Shown: positions 34,038 through 43,872, counted from the stretch's first letter. The stretch is 64,000 nt of DNA from Leptospiraceae bacterium (GCA_026005135.1 BPKM01000002.1:1-64000); one strand, 5' to 3'. Numbers and translations: made by a program. The notes: generated by a model not told the origin, from the sequence alone.

Positions 34038-36338
34038 ATGAAAAAATATATAAAATTCATTTTTATTTTAATATTAATTTTTTGTTCCATTCCTAAAAAA
34101 GAAACAAAAAAAGATATATCCATAAAAGAGCGAGAACAAGAAACAAAGAAAAAAGATATAATTGTAGAAGCAAAAACTAAAGAGGAAGAAATATTCCAAC
34201 TAATCCGTAAAGGGAATTTGGAAGAAATAAAAAAATTGGTAGAAGAAGAAAATTTTGATCTTTCAAAAACAAATTATAAAAAACAAACCATTTTACATGT
34301 GGCAATACTAAGTAATCAAAATGACATAATAGATTATTTATTAGATAAAATGAAAGATTTTAACGTAGTAGATGATAATAATGACACTTATTTGCATTAT
34401 GCTATAAAAAAACAAAATGTATCGCTTGTTTCTAAACTTGTAGAAGAAAAGAATGTTCTTTTAGATATTAAAAATAATCAAGAGAAAACACCATTGGATT
34501 TAGCATTTGATCATAATAATACAGCTATAGCGGATATTATATTTGCAAAAATCTTATCAAAAAAAATAGAAGAAAAAGCCCAAGAAATTGGTTTAGATCC
34601 CATACAAACTGACTATGTAGAACAACTAAAAAAAATTAGTAATCAAATTGTATGGGATTCTTTTTTAGAAAAAATTGATCAAAAAAATTATGGTGGAATT
34701 TTTTATTTTATTAATTATCCAGATGTAAATAAAATATGGGAAGAACCAGAAGAACCTAATAATAAAGAAAAGATTTTATTACTTAATGAAAAATTAAAAG
34801 AATTAATAAACGAAAAAGAAATCAAATTATCACTATTACTTTTAGAAAAGTTAAATACATTCTTTTTTAATGAAAATTTTATTAATCAATCATCTGAGTC
34901 TATAATTGAAAAATATAATTATTTACCATTATGGGCAGTATCAGAAAAAAATTTAGATTTATTACTTGTATTTTTATCTTACGAATTTGATTTAAATAAA
35001 ACTTATGAAATTAATAATAAAGTAACAAATCCTTTATTACTTGCTTCTGAAATTGGATTTACAAGTGGAGTTGAAGCTTTAATAAAAAGAGGGGTTAATA
35101 TTTTACAACAAGATAATAATGGAAATACAGCTGTTCATTTATCAAGTCTTAATGGTTATAAAGAAATTGTTTTAAGACTATTAAATAGTGGATATAAAAT
35201 AGATATATTAAATAACATAAAACAAAATCCATTACATCTTGCGGCAATAAAAGGTGATGTAAAAATAATAGAACTACTAAATAACTATGGTATATCCATT
35301 CATCAAAAAGATAATAAAAATTATACTCCAATTCATTATGCCATCGCTCACAATCAATTAAATGCTGTTAAAATTTTAATTGATTTAGGTTCTGATATAA
35401 ACCAGGAATATGAAGGTAAATCTTTTTTACATTGGGCAGCTGATAAAAACCTTAAAGATATTATCATGTTATTGATAGAAAAAGGAGCAGATATAAATAA
35501 AGTTGAAGAAAATAATTGGACAATATTAAGATGGGCAACAGAAGTCGCTAATGATAAAAATATCGTGCTATTATTGTTACAAAAAAATGTTGATGATAAA
35601 ATTGAATTTTCTAATAAAAATAAATTAATTCACTGGGCTGCAAAAAATGGTTATATAGAAATTATAGATTATTTGATTAAAAAAAGAAATCATAATATAA
35701 ATGAAAGAAATTTAGATGGAGATACACCTTTGCATTTAGCAATTGAATTTGGACATGTAGATTTAGCAGAATATATGATAGATAATGGTTCTGATATCCA
35801 TGCCAAAAATAAAGAATTAGAAACACCCTTACATTTAGCTTCACTAAATAATATGGATAAAATCGTTATTAAATTAATAAAAAAAGGTGCTGAAGTCAAT
35901 TCATTAACAAAAAATCATACTACACCATTAATTTTAGCAAGTTATTCTGGAAATATAGAAGTAGTAAGACAATTAGTAACTTTAGGTGCAAATCCAGATA
36001 TAAAAAATTTGGACGGCTGGAGTGCTTTACATTGGGCAGCATTTAATGGAAATGCTAATATTGTAGAAATCTTAATTAAAAATTCTAAAGAAAAGGATAA
36101 ATTGATCAATGATTATGTAAGTTTTGTATATATAGATTCTCTACATAAACAAAGAAAATGGACTCCTTTACATCTAGCATCCTATGCAAATCACAAAAAA
36201 ATTGTAGAAATTCTGATAAAAAACAAAGCAAATGTAAATCTAAAAGACAATTATGGGATGAATCCTATGCATTTAGCTGCACAAAGAGGCCATCAAAAAA
36301 TTGTAGAAATTTTGCTATTAGCTGGTGCAAAAAATTAA
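34038..36338 (+). CDS. Ankyrin-repeat lipoprotein 2
   Basis: A 766-residue protein with a lipoprotein signal (LILIFC, Cys near 17) and a Lys/Glu-rich linker (about 20-55). Three ankyrin repeats follow (about 60-170), then a less regular helical spacer (about 175-315, including one degenerate repeat), then about 13 more repeats to the end. Late repeats contain TPLHLA, ALHWAA and PMHLAAQRGH. AGGAG precedes the ATG. It is a paralogue of the upstream gene, differing by the helical spacer. The near-identical repeat DNA makes expansion or contraction by recombination likely. Confidence 0.85.
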   Translation: MKKYIKFIFILILIFCSIPKKETKKDISIKEREQETKKKDIIVEAKTKEEEIFQLIRKGNLEEIKKLVEEENFDLSKTNYKKQTILHVAILSNQNDIIDYLLDKMKDFNVVDDNNDTYLHYAIKKQNVSLVSKLVEEKNVLLDIKNNQEKTPLDLAFDHNNTAIADIIFAKILSKKIEEKAQEIGLDPIQTDYVEQLKKISNQIVWDSFLEKIDQKNYGGIFYFINYPDVNKIWEEPEEPNNKEKILLLNEKLKELINEKEIKLSLLLLEKLNTFFFNENFINQSSESIIEKYNYLPLWAVSEKNLDLLLVFLSYEFDLNKTYEINNKVTNPLLLASEIGFTSGVEALIKRGVNILQQDNNGNTAVHLSSLNGYKEIVLRLLNSGYKIDILNNIKQNPLHLAAIKGDVKIIELLNNYGISIHQKDNKNYTPIHYAIAHNQLNAVKILIDLGSDINQEYEGKSFLHWAADKNLKDIIMLLIEKGADINKVEENNWTILRWATEVANDKNIVLLLLQKNVDDKIEFSNKNKLIHWAAKNGYIEIIDYLIKKRNHNINERNLDGDTPLHLAIEFGHVDLAEYMIDNGSDIHAKNKELETPLHLASLNNMDKIVIKLIKKGAEVNSLTKNHTTPLILASYSGNIEVVRQLVTLGANPDIKNLDGWSALHWAAFNGNANIVEILIKNSKEKDKLINDYVSFVYIDSLHKQRKWTPLHLASYANHKKIVEILIKNKANVNLKDNYGMNPMHLAAQRGHQKIVEILLLAGAKN

Positions 36339-36372
36339 GCTTATCGTATAATTTATAACAAAAAACCCCCTT

Positions 36373-37590
36373 TTACATTAAAAATATTATAGCCTGGATA
36401 AATCCAACAAAACCTCCTAAAATGGCACCGAGTAAGATCAAAGTTTTTTCGTCTTCTTTAAAAACAGAATGTAAAAGATGTTCAAATTCAGCAGGTGGTA
36501 AAAAAGCTAAAAAATTTGCTATTAGTTCTTTCATACCTATACTTTGTTTTAGGTAATCTTTAAGATGTTCAAAAATTTCTGGTAAGGAATTAAGGATAAG
36601 TTGTTGTATTTCTTTTTTAATTTTCTCTTTTTGTTCATAAGAAATTACCATAGGAACTAAAAATGGTTTATCTTCTACAACTTCCTTAAATCCAGCATTA
36701 ATTCTTTGTATAAGTATATCTAAAAAAGCTTCTCCTGTTTTTCCTTCAAAAAACATTGTAATTAGATTTTGGGCATGGAATACTCTTTTATCCAATACAT
36801 CTGCAAGTTCCCAGGAAACTTCAGCCTGTCTTTTTAAAAACAATCCCTGATAATATATAAAAATAAATTTTCTTGGTTCTAAAGGTCGAAAAATCATTAA
36901 AATGGCTAACCAGTTTGTTATATAACCAACAATAACACCAGTTATAGGCATACTCCACCATTGATTAAATAACTCATAAAAAACTAATTGTATAAAACCA
37001 ATTAATAAACCAAACCAGAAACCACTTCGAATAATAAATTTAAATTCTTCTTTACCACAACGTTGAAAAATTTCCATTAATCCTTTAACATTTTCTCCTG
37101 TTAAAGATTGTAGAAAAAATGTTTCGTAATTAAAAACATCTTCGAATCTTTTACCAAAATCTTTATATAATTTTTTGATTTGTTTGGGAACTTGCTTTTT
37201 AATATCTTCAATAATACTATCGCGAACTACTCCGGGCAATATTTTCCATAAATTAGGATTATGATTTTTAATTACTATTTCTAATATTTTATAACTTTTA
37301 ATTTTTATAAAATCTTTTAATATCTCTACTATCTGGTCTGGATCTACCCTTTTATATAATTCCTGAGGTGGTAATTTCTCTTTAAAAATATTACTAATTA
37401 TCGAACTCATTTTAATAGCATGTTTGGGAATTATACCCTGCCACCCTATTTCTATCAAAAAAGGTTTTCTTATAATTATACCTTTAAATTTTAATGGATA
37501 AAATACCATTTTTACCGCTAACCAATTAGTAAACCAGCCAATTAATGCACATACTAATGGAATTGATATATAAACTTGTATTTCCCCCAT
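36373..37590 (-). CDS. DUF445 family membrane protein
   Basis: A 405-residue protein with the duplicated DUF445 hallmark: ALIGWFTNWLAVKMVFYPL at the N-terminus and GVIVGYITNWLAILMIFRPL near residue 215. Hydrophobic helices lie at both ends and in the centre (about 190-230), and the protein ends in a helix with GAILGGFVGFIQAIIF. Long amphipathic regions between them (about 50-180 and 250-380) are typical. The function of DUF445 proteins is unknown; they are predicted inner-membrane proteins. It converges with ankyrin gene 2. Confidence 0.85.
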   Translation of the reverse strand: MGEIQVYISIPLVCALIGWFTNWLAVKMVFYPLKFKGIIIRKPFLIEIGWQGIIPKHAIKMSSIISNIFKEKLPPQELYKRVDPDQIVEILKDFIKIKSYKILEIVIKNHNPNLWKILPGVVRDSIIEDIKKQVPKQIKKLYKDFGKRFEDVFNYETFFLQSLTGENVKGLMEIFQRCGKEEFKFIIRSGFWFGLLIGFIQLVFYELFNQWWSMPITGVIVGYITNWLAILMIFRPLEPRKFIFIYYQGLFLKRQAEVSWELADVLDKRVFHAQNLITMFFEGKTGEAFLDILIQRINAGFKEVVEDKPFLVPMVISYEQKEKIKKEIQQLILNSLPEIFEHLKDYLKQSIGMKELIANFLAFLPPAEFEHLLHSVFKEDEKTLILLGAILGGFVGFIQAIIFLM

Positions 37591-37720
37591 TATCTTCCTT
37601 TGATAAAAATTATTTACGAATCTAAATTCAATTAAAGGATAATTTTAATCGAAATGAATTTATTGCAATAAAAATTTTAGAATTATTAATACTTAATAGT
37701 ATGAAATATTTTTATTCTAT

Positions 37721-38362
37721 TCAATTTTCTTTTAAATATTTTGCATAATTATCTAAGGAGGTATTATAATAATTATCATAGTATACAATATAAAGGGAAA
37801 ACAAAATGCCTACTCCAAAAATCCCAATTGTTTCTTGGTGATTTAAACCAGATTTAGATTTATATCCTTTATATAAACCATAAGATAATCCTACCGTAAT
37901 GGGAAAAGAAAGCATAAAGACGGTAAATCTTCGCTGCCATTTTGATTCATAATAAGCTGGTTCTGGTAAATAAGAAAGAAAAAAATTATTGGTATAATCT
38001 CTACCTAATTGTGGTAAAAAATATTTCTGTAAATAATATTGTTTTAGTGCTATATTCTCCTGATTCTGATTAATTTGTTCTATTATATCTTCTTCTTGCT
38101 TAGGAATTATTATAGGTAATTCTTTTTTCTTGTTTTGTTGATTTTGTAAATATTCTTCTGGAGAAATAGAAGGGTTTAATATATAAGATTCTACTGGTGA
38201 TAATTGTGTTTTTTGCTGTAAATAAAATGGCATAATAGAAGGTTGATAAGAAGGGTCCTTAGTTGTTGGTCTTTTTTCTCCTTGAATTACAGGTCCTATA
38301 TTTTGAGCATATAAGGAAGACAAAGAAAGTATTATAATTAAAAAACCAACAATTCTTAGCAT
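37721..38362 (-). CDS. Exported hypothetical protein with C-terminal membrane helices
   Basis: A 213-residue protein with a signal peptide (1-20, ending LYAQ), a Pro/Gln-rich middle (about 25-110, with QKTQLSPVESYILNPS and long Gln/Glu runs) and two hydrophobic helices (about 147-165 and 178-195). No family is recognised. It ends in TGA, one of very few isolated TGA stops among intact genes here. It lies downstream of the tonB-like gene on the same strand, with a 148-bp gap. Confidence 0.5.
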   Translation of the reverse strand: MLRIVGFLIIILSLSSLYAQNIGPVIQGEKRPTTKDPSYQPSIMPFYLQQKTQLSPVESYILNPSISPEEYLQNQQNKKKELPIIIPKQEEDIIEQINQNQENIALKQYYLQKYFLPQLGRDYTNNFFLSYLPEPAYYESKWQRRFTVFMLSFPITVGLSYGLYKGYKSKSGLNHQETIGIFGVGILFSLYIVYYDNYYNTSLDNYAKYLKEN

Positions 38363-38510
38363 AAAGATAAAAAATTTATTATAATTCCAAAGAAAAGAAT
38401 TATTTTTGTAAATATTTGATATATCGCATTATTTCTTATAAAATTTGCTATATAAAGTTTTGCAACTTCAGACTTAAAAAATCAAAACATTTATATAAAA
38501 CAAAATTATT

Positions 38511-39068
38511 TTATTGTAATATAAATTTTACATTTAAAATAAAAGAAAGTTTATCCTGAAATTCTTCTGGCAAAGGTTCAAAAGGTGCAGAGATTTTTAT
38601 AGCACGAATAGCTTCTTTAATAAAATTCTCATTTGTTCCTTTGATTATATTGATTTGCTTGATTGTACCTTTTCTATCTAATTCTATGTAAACTTTTACA
38701 AATCCTTCTCTTTCCATTAATAATTCTATCTTTGGATAGCGTTTATTTTTTTCTATTTTAGATAAAACCTTCGCAATATAAGAATCTTTTAATTTTCCTT
38801 CTGAACCTATATTATTATTATTTGTATTTAATTGATGATCGTTTTTTTCGATTTTTTTTGACTGGTTTTTTATTTTTCTTTGATAACTTATCAATTTTAC
38901 TGGAATTAAAATATTTTTACCTTCGAGAGACAAAAAATTTGATTGAATATAATTTTTCTTATAAAATAATATAAAAGAACTTATTGATACTAAAAGAAAA
39001 ACAATAAAATAAAATAATTTTCCTGATAGGATTAATTTTTGAATGTAATTAGTTTTTATCCATTTCAT
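38511..39068 (-). CDS. tonB: TonB-family energy transducer
   Basis: A 185-residue protein with one N-terminal membrane helix (about 17-34), a Lys/Asn-rich linker, and a C-terminal TonB domain (about 95-185) containing RYPKIELLMEREGFVKVYIE and EAIRAIKISAPFEPLPEEF. The Pro-rich linker of classical TonB is missing. With ExbB and ExbD it should pass proton-motive energy to the copper receptor encoded upstream. It overlaps exbD by 20 bases, so translation is coupled. Confidence 0.82.
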   Translation of the reverse strand: MKWIKTNYIQKLILSGKLFYFIVFLLVSISSFILFYKKNYIQSNFLSLEGKNILIPVKLISYQRKIKNQSKKIEKNDHQLNTNNNNIGSEGKLKDSYIAKVLSKIEKNKRYPKIELLMEREGFVKVYIELDRKGTIKQINIIKGTNENFIKEAIRAIKISAPFEPLPEEFQDKLSFILNVKFILQ

Positions 39069-39456
39069 ATTCTAACATTAATTCTATATTTTGATTTTTT
39101 TGTATTTTAGATAGTATCATCATAAAAAAACCATAAGGTATATCTTTATCGCATTTTAGGATAATTTTATCTGGTTTTTCTCGTTTTATATAACTTTCTA
39201 TTTCAATCATTTCAATAGGTTTTTTATTCCATAAAATATTATAATGTTCATTTGATAAACGTTGTATAGAAAGCACAGGTATATTAGAATTAGTACTGAC
39301 AAATGATTCTTCTAATTTTGGTAATTCAATATTTAAAAAAGAATGTATCTTACCAAGAGTTAAAATTAAAAATACAATAATTAAAAAAACAACATCAATT
39401 AAAGGTGTAATATCAATTCTAAAGGAATTTTGTTTTACTTTTTTAAATTGGATCAT
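39049..39456 (-). CDS. exbD: Biopolymer transport protein ExbD
   Basis: A 135-residue protein with a short cytoplasmic N-terminus (NSFRIDITPLIDVVFLIIVF), one membrane helix holding the proton-relaying Asp of DVVF, and a periplasmic domain. This is the ExbD/TolR layout at the usual length. It overlaps exbB by 14 bases and tonB by 20, so the three form a tight operon, exbB-exbD-tonB. Confidence 0.9.
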   Translation of the reverse strand: MIQFKKVKQNSFRIDITPLIDVVFLIIVFLILTLGKIHSFLNIELPKLEESFVSTNSNIPVLSIQRLSNEHYNILWNKKPIEMIEIESYIKREKPDKIILKCDKDIPYGFFMMILSKIQKNQNIELMLEYEMDKN

Positions 39457-40078
39457 TTTTTTCTTGTTCTTCTTTCTCTTTTATATAAGATAAAATATAA
39501 TTTAAATTATCAATACGATGGTTTATTTTTGCTTCTATAATTGAATAAAATATATAACTTGGAATTGCAATAATCAATCCAAAGGCTGTAGTAAGCATTG
39601 CCACCCATATTCCACCAGCTATAATTGATGGAGCAATTTGATTGGTTTGTTCAGAAATATTCTGAAAAGCTTCAATCATCCCTAAAACTGTACCAAGGAG
39701 TCCAATTAAAGGAGCAATCTGTGCATTTAATGATAATATAGAAATTCTTTTGCTTAAATTTTTAATTAAATATTCTCCTTCTCTTTTTATAAGTAATTCT
39801 CTTCTATAATCTGGATTTTCGTAGTATAATTTTAATAAAATCAAAATTTCATTTTTATAAACTTTATTTTTAAAATATTTTATTAATTCTTCTAAATTTT
39901 TCTGGGGGCTGGAAGAAAGATGATTTAAATATTCCCATAATCGTTTTTTTGATATAGAAGTATATAACAGAAAAATATAACGTTCTATAAAAATACTCAA
40001 AGATAATATGCCTAAAAATAAGATAGGCCACATTAATATTCCACCTTTATAAAATAATTGTATTAAATTATCCATCAT
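39443..40078 (-). CDS. exbB: Biopolymer transport protein ExbB (MotA/TolQ/ExbB family)
   Basis: A 211-residue protein with three membrane helices (about 12-32, 105-130, 155-180). The family core reads IAPLIGLLGTVLGMIEAFQ and IIAGGIWVAMLTTAFGLIIA. It forms the proton channel with ExbD. The first gene of the exbB-exbD-tonB operon, it starts about 40 bases after a terminator-bearing structured element (40117-40192), which may attenuate it. Confidence 0.92.
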   Translation of the reverse strand: MMDNLIQLFYKGGILMWPILFLGILSLSIFIERYIFLLYTSISKKRLWEYLNHLSSSPQKNLEELIKYFKNKVYKNEILILLKLYYENPDYRRELLIKREGEYLIKNLSKRISILSLNAQIAPLIGLLGTVLGMIEAFQNISEQTNQIAPSIIAGGIWVAMLTTAFGLIIAIPSYIFYSIIEAKINHRIDNLNYILSYIKEKEEQEKNDPI

Positions 40079-40116
40079 TATAATTCCAATTTTTTAAATT
40101 GCAGGAGAAACAAAAG

Positions 40117-40192
40117 AATAATAAAAAATAGGAGCCTGATGGCTCCGTAAAGTTGGTCTTGCCTCTGTATCGACCTAATACTTAGGAGTAAT
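40117..40192 (-). ncRNA. Structured RNA element (leader or small RNA) ending in a terminator
   Basis: The minus strand from about 40192 to 40117 is markedly more GC-rich than its surroundings. It contains CCTA/TAGG and GGTC/GACC pairings followed by the terminator hairpin. A TTGACA box lies upstream at 40224-40219, with a weak -10 candidate (TAATTA, 17-base spacing). This fits three readings: a small RNA, a regulated attenuator leader of exbB, or simply the 3' end of the receptor transcript. CTCC in the 5' part could pair with GGAG of the terminator as an antiterminator. No known riboswitch class is recognised. Confidence 0.42.
40119..40146 (-). terminator. Rho-independent terminator between receptor gene and exbB
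   Basis: On the minus strand GGAGCC-ATCA-GGCTCC forms a perfect 6-bp stem with tetraloop, followed by TATTTTTTATT. It lies downstream of the copper receptor gene and upstream of exbB. Confidence 0.82.
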
Positions 40193-40261
40193 TTGTAATT
40201 AAACATAAAATATTTATTTGTCAATCTTTTTCTATTTATTCTATTTCTTATCTTTTAATAC

Positions 40262-42742
40262 TTAAAAATTCATTGTTAATTGTACAAAAAGATTTCTTCC
40301 TGGTTCTGGTATTCTTATATTAGTTGTATAGGGGTCTCTTAAATAAGAAAGATGTTCATAATAGAAACGATTAAATATATTTTTTACACCTGCCAGTAAT
40401 TTAATAGATTGATTTTCTTTATTTTCTAATTCATATCCAACATATAAATTTCCTATACCCCAACCAGGTGTTCTTTTTTCTCCTATATTAATATCTATTT
40501 GATTCTGAACATTAGCAAATTCTCCTTCTAATTCCATAAAAAATTGTTTGTATATCCATTTTATTCCTAAAATGCCTTTCAATGGTGGTATTTCTGGTAA
40601 ATTGGTATATTCTGTTCGATTAATTCCTCTACTATAAGATATACCTGCCTTTGCTAAATATTGATCTGATATCCTATATTTTAAGCTTACTTCTCCTCCA
40701 TATAGAATTGCATCTACTTGTTTAAAAGTTCTAGCAAACCTTCCATAAGGATACATCATATTTGGTAATAACAAGCCAGAATAATTTGTTAAATATGCAT
40801 TAATATACTGATATAAATTATAAGAAGGCATCATACCCATAGAAGGCATAACTATATAATGATAGATTAAGTCATTACGTCCTATATTTCCTAAGTGTTG
40901 ATCTGGTGTATATCTTACAATAGTATAATTATCTATAGAAGAATAAAATGTATCAATAGATAAATTAATAGAATCAGACTTGATTTCTAAACCAATATCT
41001 CCCTGACGATTTCGAGTTGGTTTTAATTTTGGATTTCCCACATAATCTGGTGATTGAATTGTCCCCATTCTTAACAATGCAAAATATAATTCTTGAGGAT
41101 CAGGGAATCGGACTCCATAACCTAAACCAAATTTTGCAATTATATCCTTAGTAAAATTTAATTCCCATTTTGTAAAACCACCACCTTCTCCGAATTCTCT
41201 TTTTAATTTCTTTTGAGGTAAATAAACTTCTGCATCAAAAATGGTATAAGCTTCTGTTGTAGAAATATATTTAAACTGTAAAAATGGATCAAATCCTGGA
41301 TAATAAATATTATAAACAATTCTTCGATCTTTATTAGCTTTAACAGAATGAATATCGTAACGTAATCCAGTTTTATGTTTAATAGTTTTTGTAATTTTAT
41401 TTTCATTTTCTATATAAAATCCTATATTATTAGAAGATGTTTCTGGTATAGCTGCCTGAGTTCTATAATTAACCATTGTCATTGACATCATACCCATAGA
41501 AGACATACTCATTCCTTCTTGAGGATAGGTTTTTGTGATATTCATTGGAAATGGCATCCTCATTGTTGTTTCCACATTCCATTTACGTAAATAAGTATCA
41601 ATACCAAATGTTGTTTTTTCTAAAATAGAAGTTTCTACATCTATACGTGCTCCATTTAAACTTGATGTTGCCCAACTCCTCATACCATAAGAACGAGATA
41701 ATTGATTTTCTGTACAGTTTGTTGTATTAGTAACAGAAGAACAACGGAGTTCATCAGTCATATCATGGAGCATTTCACTTCCATAAATTTTAAAAGACAT
41801 CTTTTTGATATTTTCTCCTAAATTGTTTATAGAATATTTAATAGAACCTTTTTTAAACTCATCCCAGACCATATCCATTAATAAATAAGGGGTTAAATTA
41901 TTATTTGTATTAAAATAATATCCTTCTATTTCTAATTCCTGATCTGGAGTTAATACAAAAATTGTTTTTATTGCAGCAGTCTTTTTTTCTGTTAAAATAT
42001 TTCGCTTTTGATACTTATAACGATTAGAAGATGGAGCAGTAATCAATTCAAATGGTAAAGTATTAGGGTATTCATAATTAAATTGATTTAAATCGACCAT
42101 TGTTCCATTTATCGTAACATTTGTAGGTAATGGATTTAAATAATAAGGATGATCTAAATCTGGATAAACTTTTGTAATAGAATTACCCTTTCCGTCTTTA
42201 TAAGGTTTATATCCCTGATAACTACCACTTACAGATAATTTTATAAATGAACCACCATAAGCACTTCGAAAACTTATTTGATTTTCTCCATAACTTCCAG
42301 TTTGCAATTTTATAGAATTTTCCAATCCATCTTTAATTTCTTTTGTCTTCGTATATAGAGCACCCCCCATACTTCCTTGATTTTTTACATCATAGGGACC
42401 TTTGATTACTTCAATAGAGTCCAGATTATCCAGAACAATTAGACTGGAAGGCGGATCCATTCTATTAGGGCATGCTCCATAAGCTTTATCACCATTAATT
42501 AAAATATTAATATTATCTCTTGATAGACCGCGAAGATTCAAATCTAAAGAAGATTTACCTCTCCTTGTAAAATGTACACCTTCAATTTGTTTTAATCCTT
42601 CTGCTGCTTCTGTATAACCTTTTTCGTTTATTTCTTCCAATTTGACTTTTTTTTCGGAAACTATAATAGTATGTTCCTGCGAAAATAAGTTTATTGTATA
42701 TACAAAGTATATAAATATAAACAATTTAAATAACTGCTTCAT
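40262..42742 (-). CDS. TonB-dependent copper receptor (OprC/NosA type)
   Basis: An 826-residue outer-membrane receptor with a signal peptide (1-21), a plug domain and a 22-strand-type barrel ending in FVQLTMNF. The plug contains GACPNRMDPPSSL, the near-invariant motif of OprC/NosA copper receptors, and VIKGPYDVKNQGSMGGALYT. Barrel loops carry unusual Met clusters (GMSMSSMGMMSMTM and MPSMGMMPSY), which suit Cu(I) binding. NosA proteins supply copper for nitrous oxide reductase. The nor operon nearby and the dedicated TonB-ExbBD fit copper-dependent respiration. Copper specificity is inferred from motif and Met content. Confidence 0.87.
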   Translation of the reverse strand: MKQLFKLFIFIYFVYTINLFSQEHTIIVSEKKVKLEEINEKGYTEAAEGLKQIEGVHFTRRGKSSLDLNLRGLSRDNINILINGDKAYGACPNRMDPPSSLIVLDNLDSIEVIKGPYDVKNQGSMGGALYTKTKEIKDGLENSIKLQTGSYGENQISFRSAYGGSFIKLSVSGSYQGYKPYKDGKGNSITKVYPDLDHPYYLNPLPTNVTINGTMVDLNQFNYEYPNTLPFELITAPSSNRYKYQKRNILTEKKTAAIKTIFVLTPDQELEIEGYYFNTNNNLTPYLLMDMVWDEFKKGSIKYSINNLGENIKKMSFKIYGSEMLHDMTDELRCSSVTNTTNCTENQLSRSYGMRSWATSSLNGARIDVETSILEKTTFGIDTYLRKWNVETTMRMPFPMNITKTYPQEGMSMSSMGMMSMTMVNYRTQAAIPETSSNNIGFYIENENKITKTIKHKTGLRYDIHSVKANKDRRIVYNIYYPGFDPFLQFKYISTTEAYTIFDAEVYLPQKKLKREFGEGGGFTKWELNFTKDIIAKFGLGYGVRFPDPQELYFALLRMGTIQSPDYVGNPKLKPTRNRQGDIGLEIKSDSINLSIDTFYSSIDNYTIVRYTPDQHLGNIGRNDLIYHYIVMPSMGMMPSYNLYQYINAYLTNYSGLLLPNMMYPYGRFARTFKQVDAILYGGEVSLKYRISDQYLAKAGISYSRGINRTEYTNLPEIPPLKGILGIKWIYKQFFMELEGEFANVQNQIDINIGEKRTPGWGIGNLYVGYELENKENQSIKLLAGVKNIFNRFYYEHLSYLRDPYTTNIRIPEPGRNLFVQLTMNF

Positions 42743-42819
42743 TATTTTCCTCCTGTTGTAAAAATTAAAAAATTAAAATATTATAATAATTAAATTTAAA
42801 TTAATGTATTGAGATTATT

Positions 42820-43224
42820 TTAAACAATAGGAGGACCACGAATTTCTGGAAGGTTAATAAAGGTTTGATATAAAACAATTCGATTTATAAAATATCGCTT
42901 TTTTAAATGTGAAAAGTAAATAATATGATATTTATGTATAAATCCATAAATCCAATAGTTTTGATAAAATAAATTATGAGGATAATAAGACTTTAAAATA
43001 AAATATTGATTCTGATTTTCTAAAATAGAATCTGCGTTACAAATTTCCTCTGGTATTTCTTGATATTGTAATGTTTCCCTGTTCTGAATTAAAACGATAA
43101 ATTTATTTTGAAATGTATTAATTTTGTATATATATAAAAAAGAAAATTGAAATAACAAACTAACTATTAATACTAAGGTTAAAGAAAAAGAAAATAACCA
43201 ACTTTTATAATTTTTTTTATACAT
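42820..43224 (-). CDS. Small membrane protein upstream of the copper receptor
   Basis: About 134 residues from ATG 43224 (a TTG at 43239 would add five hydrophobic residues). One membrane helix (about 10-32) is followed by a Tyr/Asn/Ile-rich soluble part with a single Cys. It ends in PEIRGPPIV. Small proteins ending in RGPP-like tails sit next to copper-uptake genes in other bacteria, so it may take part in copper handling. That is inference from context; no domain is recognised. The gap to the receptor gene is 77 bases. Confidence 0.5.
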   Translation of the reverse strand: MYKKNYKSWLFSFSLTLVLIVSLLFQFSFLYIYKINTFQNKFIVLIQNRETLQYQEIPEEICNADSILENQNQYFILKSYYPHNLFYQNYWIYGFIHKYHIIYFSHLKKRYFINRIVLYQTFINLPEIRGPPIV

Positions 43225-43299
43225 TATTATAAAAAACAATTTATTTTTTAATGGAAAATTGTCAACACTTTTAAGATATATAAGTATATAAATAAAATA

Positions 43300-43716
43300 T
43301 TATAAATTTTTTATTAATTTTTGAAATTCATAAATGATCATAAACCAACCAATTATCATTAAAATACCACCAAGAGGTGTTATCCAGAATAAAAAATGTG
43401 GAAAAGGCATAAAAATGTTTTGTAATGATATCCAGTATAAAGAACCAGAAAATAAAACAATTCCAAATAAAATTATATAATAACTTTTAAAAAAAACAAT
43501 ATGATTTCGTAAAATATTAAATATTGCCAGAATTACTAAAAGTAAGCTATGATACATTTGATACCGAACTGCTTTTTCGAAAATTTCAATATGTCTTTCT
43601 AAAATGATATTTTGTTGTACAAGTTTTTCTAAACCATGAGCAGAAAATGCTCCCAGTATTATTGATATTGCTCCAGAAATACAAGCAATCCAAATCTGAA
43701 TTTGAAATTGTTTCAT
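43300..43716 (-). CDS. DUF423 family membrane protein
   Basis: A 138-residue protein of four membrane helices. The family motif ISGAISIILGAFSAHGLEK opens the first helix, KAVRYQMYHSLLLVILAI follows, and GGILMIIGWFMIIYEF closes the protein. Members (YgdD-like) are inner-membrane proteins of unknown function. It is on the same strand as the copper genes and divergent from the molybdopterin oxidoreductase. Confidence 0.88.
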   Translation of the reverse strand: MKQFQIQIWIACISGAISIILGAFSAHGLEKLVQQNIILERHIEIFEKAVRYQMYHSLLLVILAIFNILRNHIVFFKSYYIILFGIVLFSGSLYWISLQNIFMPFPHFLFWITPLGGILMIIGWFMIIYEFQKLIKNL

Positions 43717-43872
43717 TATAAAGATAAATCAATTTTATAAATTAAAAAAAGGCAATAAAAATCTATCTTTTCTCTATACATTTTTTATTTTTTATAAGTA
43801 TTTAATTTATATTTTTTTATATTTCATAATTTAGTTTAAGTCCATATATTAGGTTTTTTAAACTACAATGAA

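Noticed and set aside
42743..42819. Fur-box or copper-regulator site upstream of the copper receptor
   Set aside because: No palindromic operator could be seen; the stretch is simple AT-rich sequence with a ribosome site.
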